DNA of 45,031 bases, from NCBI GenBank assembly GCA_949948735.1, contig CATLGV010000028.1:1-45031 (forward strand). Direction: 5' to 3'. The position numbers were made by a program, and so were the translations under genes. Positions 1-7,071 of this stretch are shown piece by piece. The first letter of the stretch is position 1, and each line of letters opens with the position of its first letter. The notes below the pieces were generated by a model, which saw only the letters and a list, made by a program, of their open reading frames with translations, searched no databases and had not been told where the DNA came from. The DNA is from an uncultured Lachnospiraceae bacterium. Its GTDB lineage: Bacteria > Bacillota > Clostridia > Lachnospirales > Lachnospiraceae.

Positions 1-200
1 TTATTATATGAACCCATATCGTTTCCTTTCGCAAAACCACATCATAGCCGTTCATTACATTTCCCGCATTGCATCCTTCCGCAAGATTTCATCATGGCCG
101 TTATTATATGAACCAACATCGTTTCCATCCGCAAAATCGTATCACTGCCATTCATTATACATCATCCGGTACCGTTTGTCATTCAAAATCCGACGCTCGG
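1..200. repeat. Degenerate 50-bp tandem repeat, cut by the window edge
   Basis: Three consecutive 50-base units (1-50, 51-100, 101-150) align without gaps, and a fourth (151-200) is more decayed. Units 1 and 3 both begin TTATTATATGAACC and share ATCGTTTCC and CGCAAAA. Units 2 and 4 begin TTCATTA. Units 1 and 2 end in ATCAT(A/G)GCCG. The array probably continues to the left of the window. Short reading frames across it have no ribosome binding site and differ between units, so it does not look coding. There is no gene from 1 to 412; the rest of that stretch holds the promoter of the next gene. Confidence 0.6.
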
Positions 201-305
201 GCAACGGTGTATAAGATACCGATTCCTACCGGAAATCGGCAATTGTCACGAAAATAAGTGCGATATTTTATGAAAAAACACAGTGTGCAGTTTGCACAAA
301 ATAGA

Positions 306-334
306 TTGAATTTTCAGACAATATATAGTAAAAT
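306..334 (+). promoter_or_regulatory. Sigma-A-type promoter of the EF-G-like gene
   Basis: TTGAAT (306-311) and TAAAAT (329-334) are separated by 17 bases in an AT-rich stretch. They lie about 80 bases upstream of the start codon at 413, which has a consensus AGGAGG ribosome binding site. Confidence 0.5.
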
Positions 335-412
335 TATAACATCTGATGCATATGGGAACGTGCGACAGCAAAAACGACAACCATTATATGACGGAAACAG
401 GAGGTAGCTGCA

Positions 413-2503
413 ATGAATGTTTACACGACGGATAAGATTAGAAATGTGGTATTATTAGGACATGGCGGAACGGGAAAGACGAGTCTGGCAGAGTCCATGG
501 CATATCTGGCCGGTGTTACTTCGCGTATGGGGAAGGTAGAGGACGGCAATACCGTCAGCGATTTCGGCAAGGAAGAGCAGAAAAGAAGGATTTCCATCAG
601 TACATCGGTGATTCCGATTGAGTGGGAGGGTGTAAAGATTAATGTGCTTGATACGCCGGGATATTTTGACTTTATCGGTGAGGTAGAGGAGGCTATCAGC
701 GCTGCGGATGCGGCAGTTATCGTTGTTTCCGGCAAGTCCGGCGTTGAGGCGGGGACAGAGAAGGCGTGGGAGCTGTGCGAGAAATACAAGCTTTCCAGAA
801 TGATATATGTAACAGGCATGGATGCGGATAATGCTTCCTTTAAGAACGTTGTGGAGAAGCTGACGGAGATGTACGGCAAGAAGATTGCGCCGTTCCATTT
901 CCCGATCAGAGAAAATGAGAAGTTTGTGGGCTATGTAAACGTGGTCAGCGAGACCGGAAACCGTTGGAAGGGCAAAGAAATCGAGGAATGCGAGATACCG
1001 GACTACAGTATGGAGAACCTTGCGTTGTACAGGGATACCCTGATGGAAGCGGTTGCGGAGACCAGCGAGGAGTTTATGGAGCGCTATTTCGGCGGAGAGA
1101 CCTTTTCGGAGAATGAAATCCGTGCGGCGCTTCGGACGAACGTAATGGACGGCTCGATTGTCCCGATCAGTATGGGCTCCAACCTGTTATGCCAGGGTAC
1201 ATATGCGCTGCTTGACGATATTGTGAAATATATGCCGAGCCCGGAGAATAAACAGATAGCGGGCTTTAACATGAAGACGAACGAGGTGTTTGAGGCAAAC
1301 TATGATTTCTCAAAGCCGAAGTCTGCCTATGTATTCAAGACAATTGTGGATCCCTTTATCGGCAAATATTCTCTGATAAAGGTATGCTCCGGCGTATTCA
1401 AGGCAGACGACGTTATCTACAATAAAGATAAGGATGTGGAGGAAAAGGTCAGCAAGCTCTATGTGCTTCAGGGAAGCAAGCCGATTGAGATCAGCGAGCT
1501 TCATGCCGGTGACATCGGGGCAATCGCGAAGCTGACTGCGGCAAGAACGGGGAACACGCTTTCAACAAAAGCGACTGTTATTGAATATGGCAAATTTGAG
1601 CTTTCGAAGCCCTATACCGCGATGCGCTACAAGGTGCCGAATAAGGGCGACATTGACAAGGTTTCACAGGCTTTACAGAGGCTGTCGCACGAGGATCAGA
1701 CGCTCAGGGTGGTAAACGACGTGGAGAACCGGCAGAACCTTTTGTACGGCATCGGCGAGCAGCAGCTGGAGATTATCCAGAGCCGTCTTGTGAACGAATA
1801 TAAGTGTGAAATCGAGCTGAGCAAGCCCAAGGTTGCCTTCCGGGAGACGATCAAGAAAAAGTCGGATGTTGAATATAAGTATAAGAAGCAGTCCGGCGGA
1901 CACGGACAGTACGGCCATGTAAAAATGCGCTTTGAGCCGTCGGGTGATTTGGAAACGGCATATGTATTTGCACAGGAGGTTGTCGGCGGAGCCGTTCCGA
2001 AAAATTATTTCCCCGCGGTGGAGAAGGGCCTGCAGGAGTCCGTTCAAAAGGGGCCTTTGGCGGCTTATCCGGTAGTCGGGGTAAAGGGGATCCTGTATGA
2101 CGGATCTTATCATCCGGTAGACTCCTCGGAGATGGCGTTTAAGATGGCAACCATTCAGGCATTTAAGAAGGGCGTTATGGATGCGGCGCCGATTTTGCTC
2201 GAGCCGATCGCCAACCTTAAGGTAACGGTTCCCGACCGGTACACAGGCGACATTATGGGCGACTTGAACAAGCGCCGCGGCAGAGTGCTTGGCATGAATC
2301 CGATTGGAAATGGCAAACAGGTGATTGAAGCGGATATTCCGGTAATGGAGCTGAACGGCTATTGTACGGTGCTTCGCTCCATGACCGGCGGGCGCGGAAG
2401 CTTTGAATACGAATTTGCAAGATATGAGCAGGCGCCGAGCGATATTCAGGAGGCCGAGGTAAAAGCAAGGGCAGGCAAGGTCGCTGAAAACAGCGAGGAG
2501 TAG
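413..2503 (+). CDS. EF-G-like translational GTPase (elongation factor G paralogue)
   Basis: This 696-residue protein has the EF-G domain order: GTPase domain, beta-barrel domain II and the C-terminal III-V domains. The P-loop GHGGTGKT lies at 16-23 and the G3 motif DTPG follows. The G4 motif, normally NKxD, reads TGMD at 134-137, so guanine recognition may be altered. It resembles the second EF-G-type protein found in many Clostridia and Actinobacteria rather than the main FusA, which normally sits with the rpsL/rpsG/tuf genes, absent here. Such paralogues are cytoplasmic and ribosome-associated, with a poorly defined role. ATG at 413 is preceded by AGGAGG. It seems to be transcribed alone from the promoter at 306-334. 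Family assignment is sure; the exact role is not. Confidence 0.88.
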   Translation: MNVYTTDKIRNVVLLGHGGTGKTSLAESMAYLAGVTSRMGKVEDGNTVSDFGKEEQKRRISISTSVIPIEWEGVKINVLDTPGYFDFIGEVEEAISAADAAVIVVSGKSGVEAGTEKAWELCEKYKLSRMIYVTGMDADNASFKNVVEKLTEMYGKKIAPFHFPIRENEKFVGYVNVVSETGNRWKGKEIEECEIPDYSMENLALYRDTLMEAVAETSEEFMERYFGGETFSENEIRAALRTNVMDGSIVPISMGSNLLCQGTYALLDDIVKYMPSPENKQIAGFNMKTNEVFEANYDFSKPKSAYVFKTIVDPFIGKYSLIKVCSGVFKADDVIYNKDKDVEEKVSKLYVLQGSKPIEISELHAGDIGAIAKLTAARTGNTLSTKATVIEYGKFELSKPYTAMRYKVPNKGDIDKVSQALQRLSHEDQTLRVVNDVENRQNLLYGIGEQQLEIIQSRLVNEYKCEIELSKPKVAFRETIKKKSDVEYKYKKQSGGHGQYGHVKMRFEPSGDLETAYVFAQEVVGGAVPKNYFPAVEKGLQESVQKGPLAAYPVVGVKGILYDGSYHPVDSSEMAFKMATIQAFKKGVMDAAPILLEPIANLKVTVPDRYTGDIMGDLNKRRGRVLGMNPIGNGKQVIEADIPVMELNGYCTVLRSMTGGRGSFEYEFARYEQAPSDIQEAEVKARAGKVAENSEE

Positions 2504-2523
2504 ATATTATTTTCAAGCTTACA

Positions 2524-2574
2524 AGCCTGTGCTTTGCGGCCCGGGCCGGCAGGCTGTGAAAGGAGCTTTGTTTT
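2524..2574 (+). terminator. Possible terminator after the EF-G-like gene
   Basis: AGCCTG (2524-2529) pairs with CAGGCT (2550-2555) around a GC-rich core containing GGCCCGGGCC. A second small hairpin, AAAG-GAG-CTTT, and a short T-run GTTTT follow. The layout suits a weak terminator or attenuator between the EF-G-like gene and the chemotaxis receptor. Confidence 0.3.
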
Positions 2575-2614
2575 AAAGACGGAATAATAAGATCGGATGA
2601 GGGGATGGCATTAG

Positions 2615-4345
2615 GTGGGAAGACATATTGGAACAAAAGTATATACACTGCTTATAGTGTTATTGATTATTTTTCTGGTAAACAGCAATTTTTCCGCAAG
2701 AGGCACAACAAATGCGAAGAATGCTGTGCTGCAGCTGTCGGACGTTTATATGCAGCTGCAAATCCAGAACGAGATTGTCACGAACAATGTCGGGGATTGT
2801 AAGCTGTACGGGAATCTGATTGTGCTGTCTAAGGAGGAGGAAACGTCTCAGGGCGTAGCGGGCAGTGTGCCCGCTACAATCAGTGCGATAGAAGAAGCCT
2901 TCGACACGATGGAGGACCTGTGCGGCAGGCTGGACAATGCGCGGCTTAAGGAGGCGCTGCAGGCGTATCAAAAGGGCTTTGTGCCGCTCAGAGAGAATGT
3001 ATCGGAAATCGCAAGCCTTTATCTTGCAGGGGACAAGGCAGGAGCTGCAGAGAAAAACGGAGAGCTGTACAGTATTATTCTGGCAATGCAGGAGGAACAG
3101 GCGGCCTTTAGCGACGCGCTGAATACGGCGGCGCATGCGCTGGCGACAGAGCGGATAGAGGCTACCGGTACATTGCAGATGATATCGAGAATCATTAGCC
3201 TTATTTTTATTGTGGTGGGTTTTTCTACGGCGCTGATAATCGGATTTACGGTAGTCCGGCCGGCAAGAAACGCGACGAACCATTTGAACAGAATCATCCG
3301 TGATATTCAGAATAACGAGGGGGATTTGACACAGCGTATCACGGTCAAAACGCAGGATGAGGTTGGGCAGCTGGTGGCGGGTATTAACAGCTTTATGGAC
3401 CAGCTTCAGACGACGATGCGGAAGATTCAGACAGGATCCGTGAATATGGATGAGCAGATAAACGGCATCAATTCCAGCATCAAAAAATCAGAATCCGGTG
3501 CAGGCGACATCTCGGCGACTATGGAGGAGATGTCAGCCAGTATGGAGGAGATCTCCGCGACGCTTGATCAGGTGACAATCGGATCCAAGAACGTGCTCGG
3601 ACTGGCGCAGGATATGCGCAGTAAGGCGGGAGAGGGAACCGAGTTTGCCGGAAAGATTAAGCGCAGGGCGCAGCGGATTCGCGGCGAGGTCCTGGAGGGA
3701 AAGAACAGCACCGTCAATATGATGGACAATAACAAAAGGCTCTTGGAGACTGCGATTGAGAACAGCCGCAGCGTAGAGAAAATCAACGAGCTTACGACGG
3801 AGATTTTGAATATTTCAAGCCAGACCAACCTGCTGGCGCTGAATGCATCGATAGAGGCTGCGCGCGCGGGAGAAGCGGGCAGGGGATTTTCCGTGGTAGC
3901 GGACGAGATACGTGTGCTTGCGGATACCAGCCGCGATACGGCGAACAATATCCAGCATATCAGTGCGGCGGTGACACAGGCAGTCGGTGAGCTTGCGCAG
4001 AACGCCAATGAAATGCTGAGCTTTATCGACAATACCGTGCTCACGGACTACGATAAGTTTGTGAATGTTGCGAACCGATACCATGACGATGCGGATAATA
4101 TGAACGGAATGTTCTGTGATTTCAACGAGAAGACGCAGAATCTGGAAGAGACCATGTCGGAAATGACGGACGGCATTAACGGCATCAACATTGCGGTAGA
4201 GGAGAGTGCGCAGGGCGTTACGGTAGTTGCAGACAATACCTCGCAGCTTGTGGATTTGCTTAAGGATATTCGCAATGACGCGGAAAGCAATAAGCAGATA
4301 TCCGATGAGCTTCAGACGGAGGTTTCGCATTTCAAGAATATTTAG
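2615..4345 (+). CDS. Methyl-accepting chemotaxis protein
   Basis: This 576-residue transmembrane chemoreceptor has an N-terminal membrane segment (about 6-24), an extracytoplasmic helical sensor region of about 165 residues (four-helix-bundle type), a second membrane segment (about 190-212), a HAMP linker (about 213-265) and a cytoplasmic MA signalling domain. The conserved hairpin tip is visible as [21 protein letters not shown]. Such receptors control the CheA/CheW kinase; the ligand cannot be read. The start is GTG at 2615, with GATGAGGGG about 10 bases upstream. The ATG at 2605 is in another frame. No che or flagellar genes are nearby, so this is a stand-alone receptor gene. It converges on the next minus-strand gene across a shared terminator. 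Confidence 0.92.
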   Translation: MGRHIGTKVYTLLIVLLIIFLVNSNFSARGTTNAKNAVLQLSDVYMQLQIQNEIVTNNVGDCKLYGNLIVLSKEEETSQGVAGSVPATISAIEEAFDTMEDLCGRLDNARLKEALQAYQKGFVPLRENVSEIASLYLAGDKAGAAEKNGELYSIILAMQEEQAAFSDALNTAAHALATERIEATGTLQMISRIISLIFIVVGFSTALIIGFTVVRPARNATNHLNRIIRDIQNNEGDLTQRITVKTQDEVGQLVAGINSFMDQLQTTMRKIQTGSVNMDEQINGINSSIKKSESGAGDISATMEEMSASMEEISATLDQVTIGSKNVLGLAQDMRSKAGEGTEFAGKIKRRAQRIRGEVLEGKNSTVNMMDNNKRLLETAIENSRSVEKINELTTEILNISSQTNLLALNASIEAARAGEAGRGFSVVADEIRVLADTSRDTANNIQHISAAVTQAVGELAQNANEMLSFIDNTVLTDYDKFVNVANRYHDDADNMNGMFCDFNEKTQNLEETMSEMTDGINGINIAVEESAQGVTVVADNTSQLVDLLKDIRNDAESNKQISDELQTEVSHFKNI

Positions 4346-4368
4346 CGGATTACTACATTTTTGAGAGA

Positions 4369-4411
4369 GAATAAAAGCTGTCGGGGATTGACGTCCCCGA
4401 CGCTTTTATTC
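4369..4411. terminator. Bidirectional terminator between convergent genes
   Basis: GAATAAAAGC plus GTCGGGG (4369-4386, with one bulged T) pairs with CCCCGAC plus GCTTTTATTC (4395-4411). The stem has about 17 pairs and A/T tracts on both sides, so it can work on either strand. It serves the chemoreceptor gene (+) and the small genes on the minus strand. The right arm overlaps the TAA stop of the 94-residue gene. Confidence 0.85.
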
Positions 4412-4690
4412 CCGCGGGAAATGAGAAGAAAACTGCTGCACTTTGGCAAGCTCCTCGGGGGTCATGTGCTTTTGAATAACACCATATATTAAATTAAATT
4501 CTTCTTTTGTAAAGGAGATGTTGTTTTCTTTGGTCAGCCTGGACAGCGACATCAAAAAGCCCATCAGCTCCTTTTTGTTTGATTTGTCAATGGAGGCGCT
4601 GTCAACCAGAAGCTTTCCGAGAAAATTAAGCTTGGCCCTGTCTATCCCCGCAAGGCTGGGGTCGTTCATCCAGTCCGTATTGATTGCCAT
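4406..4690 (-). CDS. Small helical protein of unknown function (94 aa)
   Basis: I do not recognise the family. The 94-residue product is predicted soluble and mostly helical, with no signal peptide or membrane segment. Its middle is charged (DKSNKKELMGFLMSLSRLTK) and it ends HFPRE. It lies 22 bases downstream of the 177-frame gene on the same strand and ends in a strong bidirectional terminator, so the two are probably co-transcribed. The pairing suggests related or interacting products, but nothing in the sequence gives a function. It is probably real: start, spacing and terminator fit, and its codon pattern matches the neighbours. Confidence 0.65.
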   Translation of the reverse strand: MAINTDWMNDPSLAGIDRAKLNFLGKLLVDSASIDKSNKKELMGFLMSLSRLTKENNISFTKEEFNLIYGVIQKHMTPEELAKVQQFSSHFPRE

Positions 4691-4712
4691 CAGATTATCA
4701 CCATACCTTTCA

Positions 4713-5231
4713 CTATTTCATGGAATTAAAGAGCTGCATCATCTCGCCGATATCCATGCCGTTAAAATTCATATTCGCCATATTTCCAAGGTTTCCCAGA
4801 TTCCCAAGATTTTCCATGCCCGCGCTCAGATCCATATCAGGATTCATGCTTTGGATAAGCTCCATCATCTGCTGCATTTCGCGCATATTTTTCATTGTGC
4901 GCATGGCGGACAGAATCTGGCTGAAGCTCTTTTCCTCGTCAGGCGCAAGATAGCGGTGCACCGCGTTGTAGATTTGCTCAAGCGTGTCGCCCATATTGTC
5001 GGCGTCCGGGCCCTGAGGATTTTGGCTGCATGCAGAAAGCCCATCCGTATGAATAGGCTGTTTTCCGGAATTTATGAGGGAAAGCGTGTATTTTAACTCC
5101 ATATATTTGATCATTGCAGGAAGTATCTGGATGTTTTCGCCTGGTATAAACGGAAGCAGCGACTTCAAAATCTGGATATGATTGGTGGTGTAGAAATGGT
5201 CGAATGCCAGTACATAATCATTGTCTTCCAT
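4713..5231 (-). CDS. Unknown protein with Met/Asn/Gly-rich tail
   Basis: The start is ATG at 5231 (GGGGGC seven bases upstream); a TTG five codons earlier is possible. The 172-residue product has a helical N-terminal half (MEDNDYVLAFDHFYTTNHIQ...) and a helix rich in Met and Gln (about 110-140). The tail is low-complexity, with three GNL repeats (NLGNLGNLGN) followed by NMANMNFNGMD. There is no signal peptide. It lies directly upstream of the 94-residue gene, in the same direction. Met/Asn/Gly-rich tails of this sort also occur in some spore-associated proteins, but no spore motif is recognised here, so the function is open. Confidence 0.7.
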   Translation of the reverse strand: MEDNDYVLAFDHFYTTNHIQILKSLLPFIPGENIQILPAMIKYMELKYTLSLINSGKQPIHTDGLSACSQNPQGPDADNMGDTLEQIYNAVHRYLAPDEEKSFSQILSAMRTMKNMREMQQMMELIQSMNPDMDLSAGMENLGNLGNLGNMANMNFNGMDIGEMMQLFNSMK

Positions 5232-5324
5232 AATTGCTGCCCCCAATCTGCTTAATGTCAGCGGTAAAAAATAAGGTTACATATTTATATGAAGTAATAA
5301 GTGCATATATTCCCGCAAAATGGT

Positions 5325-5352
5325 GGAGGGTTCGTTTGGCGACGAACCCTCC
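5325..5352 (-). terminator. Hairpin after the Gly/Cys-rich gene
   Basis: GGAGGGTTCGT (5325-5335) and ACGAACCCTCC (5342-5352) form a perfect 11-bp stem with a 6-base loop. Read on the minus strand it lies about 20 bases past the stop of the Gly/Cys-rich gene and is followed by a short TTTT. It is a likely terminator for that gene, separating it from the two unknown genes further along the minus strand. The T-run is short. Confidence 0.6.
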
Positions 5353-5371
5353 GGTAAGACTTAAGCCGGTA

Positions 5372-5620
5372 TTAGCACCCGCATCCGCAGTTGCCGTTGC
5401 CCCAGCCGCCGCAGCAGAACAGAAGGATCAGGATCCAGATCCAGCTGCCGCATCCGTTGTTGTCATTGCAGCCACAGCCGCCGTTGTTGAAGAAACCGCC
5501 GCCGCCACAGCCGCCGCAGCAGGACAGAAGGATTAAAATCCATATCCAGTTGCAGCACCCGTTGTCAGAAAAATTAGATGTGTTGTTGCATCCGCAATGA
5601 CTAGCTGTTAAATCGCTCAT
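5372..5620 (-). CDS. Small Gly/Cys-rich protein with a duplicated WIWILILL segment
   Basis: The start is ATG at 5620 because GGAGGT lies seven bases upstream; a longer frame from 5635 would contain that ribosome binding site inside its own coding sequence. The 82-residue product has two copies of a module reading NGC(C/G)xWIWILILLxCCGG, separated by a Gly/Asn/Cys linker (GGCGCNDNNGCG), and ends in CGCGC. Cys and Gly make up much of the chain. It resembles the small cysteine-rich proteins labelled 'chorion class high-cysteine' in Clostridia and, loosely, YjcZ-type small spore proteins. A surface or spore-coat structural role is inferred, not shown. A possible mother-cell promoter lies upstream. 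Confidence 0.8.
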   Translation of the reverse strand: MSDLTASHCGCNNTSNFSDNGCCNWIWILILLSCCGGCGGGGFFNNGGCGCNDNNGCGSWIWILILLFCCGGWGNGNCGCGC

Positions 5621-5650
5621 GTAAGATACCTCCAAAGAAGCTTTTTTCTA

Positions 5651-5678
5651 TACTATATGTGATGTTTGAAAATGTGTT
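5651..5678 (-). promoter_or_regulatory. Possible sigma-K/sigma-E-like promoter of the Gly/Cys-rich gene
   Basis: On the minus strand CATATAGTA (5659-5651) fits the sigma-K -10 consensus CATANNNTA. An AC dinucleotide lies 16 bases further upstream (5677-5676), where the sigma-K -35 element is expected. Transcription would start near 5643, just ahead of the ribosome binding site. The match is short, so this is only a suggestion that the gene is expressed in the mother cell during sporulation. Confidence 0.35.
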
Positions 5679-5736
5679 CCATCTATCTTTCGGATGCGGC
5701 GAGAAATTGCGGCAGTATAAAAAATCTCAAAAACTC

Positions 5737-5764
5737 TTGAAATTAGCAGAAAATATAGTACAAT
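5737..5764 (+). promoter_or_regulatory. Sigma-A-type promoter of the sortase/LRR operon
   Basis: TTGAAA (5737-5742) and TACAAT (5759-5764) are separated by 16 bases. The position, about 70 bases ahead of the ATG at 5836, argues that the longer upstream reading frame (from 5659) is not translated. No other good promoter is visible before the terminator at 17175, so this one probably drives all five genes. Confidence 0.55.
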
Positions 5765-5835
5765 GTTTATATATATGTAAACTAGATAGTCGGGGAGTAT
5801 GTGCAATTGCAGGTCGGAAAGGCGTGGTTATTAGA

Positions 5836-7029
5836 ATGACGGAGTTACAGTGGACCGTTGAGGGCAGACGCTTTCGAAGCCAGGAGGAGTATATGGCGGC
5901 GCTGCGGGATAAGGAGCTCATTGATTCCATTACCGGAAATCTTAAGCTCGACAATCCCAAAGACATTGAGACGCTGTATATGGAGTTAAAAGAGGGAAAA
6001 TATGAGTTTGAGTCCATTGTCGGCCGACAGTTCGACGATAATATATATGAACTGTACAATCAGATAAAAAGAGAAGAGGCCGAGAGGGAAGAACAAAAGC
6101 AGCAAAAGAAGGAGGCGCGCCGGGAGCGTCTGGAAAGACTTTCCGGGAAAAGAAAAGGGACAAAGCCCAAAGAGCGGCTTGCGCTGGAGAGCTTTGACAA
6201 GGATATGCAGCGGCAAATCCTTCAGGTGTTAAAACAGAAGGAGCGCAAGCGAAGGATTATTATGATAACATGTGCAATTGTATGCGTTGTTTCTTTTGGC
6301 TATGTCGGTGCATACTATCAGGTGTCCGCAAAGAGCAGCAAAGAGTTTGAAGAGCTTGCCCAGCTAAAGCGGGACGGTGCGGCGCAGCCACCGGGATCCT
6401 CCTCCTCGACCTATAAGATACATTACACGGAGGACGGGACGGAGATACCCGATATCCTTCCGGAGTACGAATTATTACATAATAAGAATCAGAGACTAAT
6501 CGGATGGATAACAATAGCCGATACAAAGATTGACTACCCTGTAATGCAGACTGTCAACAATGAATATTATTTAGATCATAACTTTAATCAGGAGGAAGAC
6601 AAAAACGGCTGTATTTTTATGGATTATCAGTGCGACGTCATAAAAGGATGCGATAACATCATCCTGTACGGCCATCATATGAAGTCCGGGAAAATGTTTG
6701 GCTCGTTGAATAAATACAGCCAGAAATCATATTATGAGGAGCATCCTGTCATACAGTTTGATACGATTTATGAAAAAGGGGAGTATCAGGTCATGTATGT
6801 ATTCCGTTCCAAGGTATACTCAGAAGAGGATGTCAACTTTAAGTATTACCAATTTATCAATGCAGGCTCGGAGAAGGAGTTCAATTCCTACATTAACGAG
6901 ATGGCGGCATTGTCGTTATATGAAACAGGCGTTACCGCAAGCTATGGGGATCGGCTTCTTACCCTGTCAACCTGTGATTATCAGGAGAAGGCGGGAAGAT
7001 TTGTCGTAGTTGCAAAGAAAATCTCATAG
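5836..7029 (+). CDS. Class B-type sortase with a long cytoplasmic N-terminal extension
   Basis: This membrane cysteine transpeptidase cuts sorting signals and links proteins to the cell wall. Residues 1-140 form a charged, coiled-coil-like cytoplasmic region. A membrane segment lies at about 141-163, then a linker, then the catalytic domain. Class B features are TKIDYPVMQ, YYLDHNF and GCIFMDY. The catalytic residues are His280 (YGHHM), Cys380 (LSTCDY) and Arg388 (GRFVVV). Usual class B sortases have only a short N-terminus before the membrane anchor, so the 140-residue extension is odd. The start is ATG 5836, because the promoter lies inside the longer frame; the ribosome binding site is weak. 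The next gene, 42 bases on, carries a TPSTG sorting signal and is the obvious substrate. Confidence 0.88.
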   Translation: MTELQWTVEGRRFRSQEEYMAALRDKELIDSITGNLKLDNPKDIETLYMELKEGKYEFESIVGRQFDDNIYELYNQIKREEAEREEQKQQKKEARRERLERLSGKRKGTKPKERLALESFDKDMQRQILQVLKQKERKRRIIMITCAIVCVVSFGYVGAYYQVSAKSSKEFEELAQLKRDGAAQPPGSSSSTYKIHYTEDGTEIPDILPEYELLHNKNQRLIGWITIADTKIDYPVMQTVNNEYYLDHNFNQEEDKNGCIFMDYQCDVIKGCDNIILYGHHMKSGKMFGSLNKYSQKSYYEEHPVIQFDTIYEKGEYQVMYVFRSKVYSEEDVNFKYYQFINAGSEKEFNSYINEMAALSLYETGVTASYGDRLLTLSTCDYQEKAGRFVVVAKKIS

Positions 7030-7071
7030 TAGGGAAGGCTTTGAACAAATTAACAGATGGGGAGATACACC

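Noticed and set aside
1..200. CRISPR-like array
   Set aside because: The 50-bp units are contiguous and diverged with no unique spacers between conserved repeats.
2571..2600. Possible flagellar sigma-28 promoter ahead of the chemoreceptor gene
   Set aside because: TAAA is present but the -10 candidate ATCGGATG matches GCCGATAA poorly at the required spacing.
5234..5536. Plus-strand frame encoding an Ala/Pro/Glu-rich 100-residue protein
   Set aside because: It is the antisense of the Gly/Cys-rich repeat gene, whose own ribosome binding site and terminator fit well; the plus frame has neither.
5659..5835. Longer N-terminus for the sortase
   Set aside because: A sigma-A-like promoter (5737-5764) lies inside this stretch and the added residues show no family features, so the start at 5836 is preferred.
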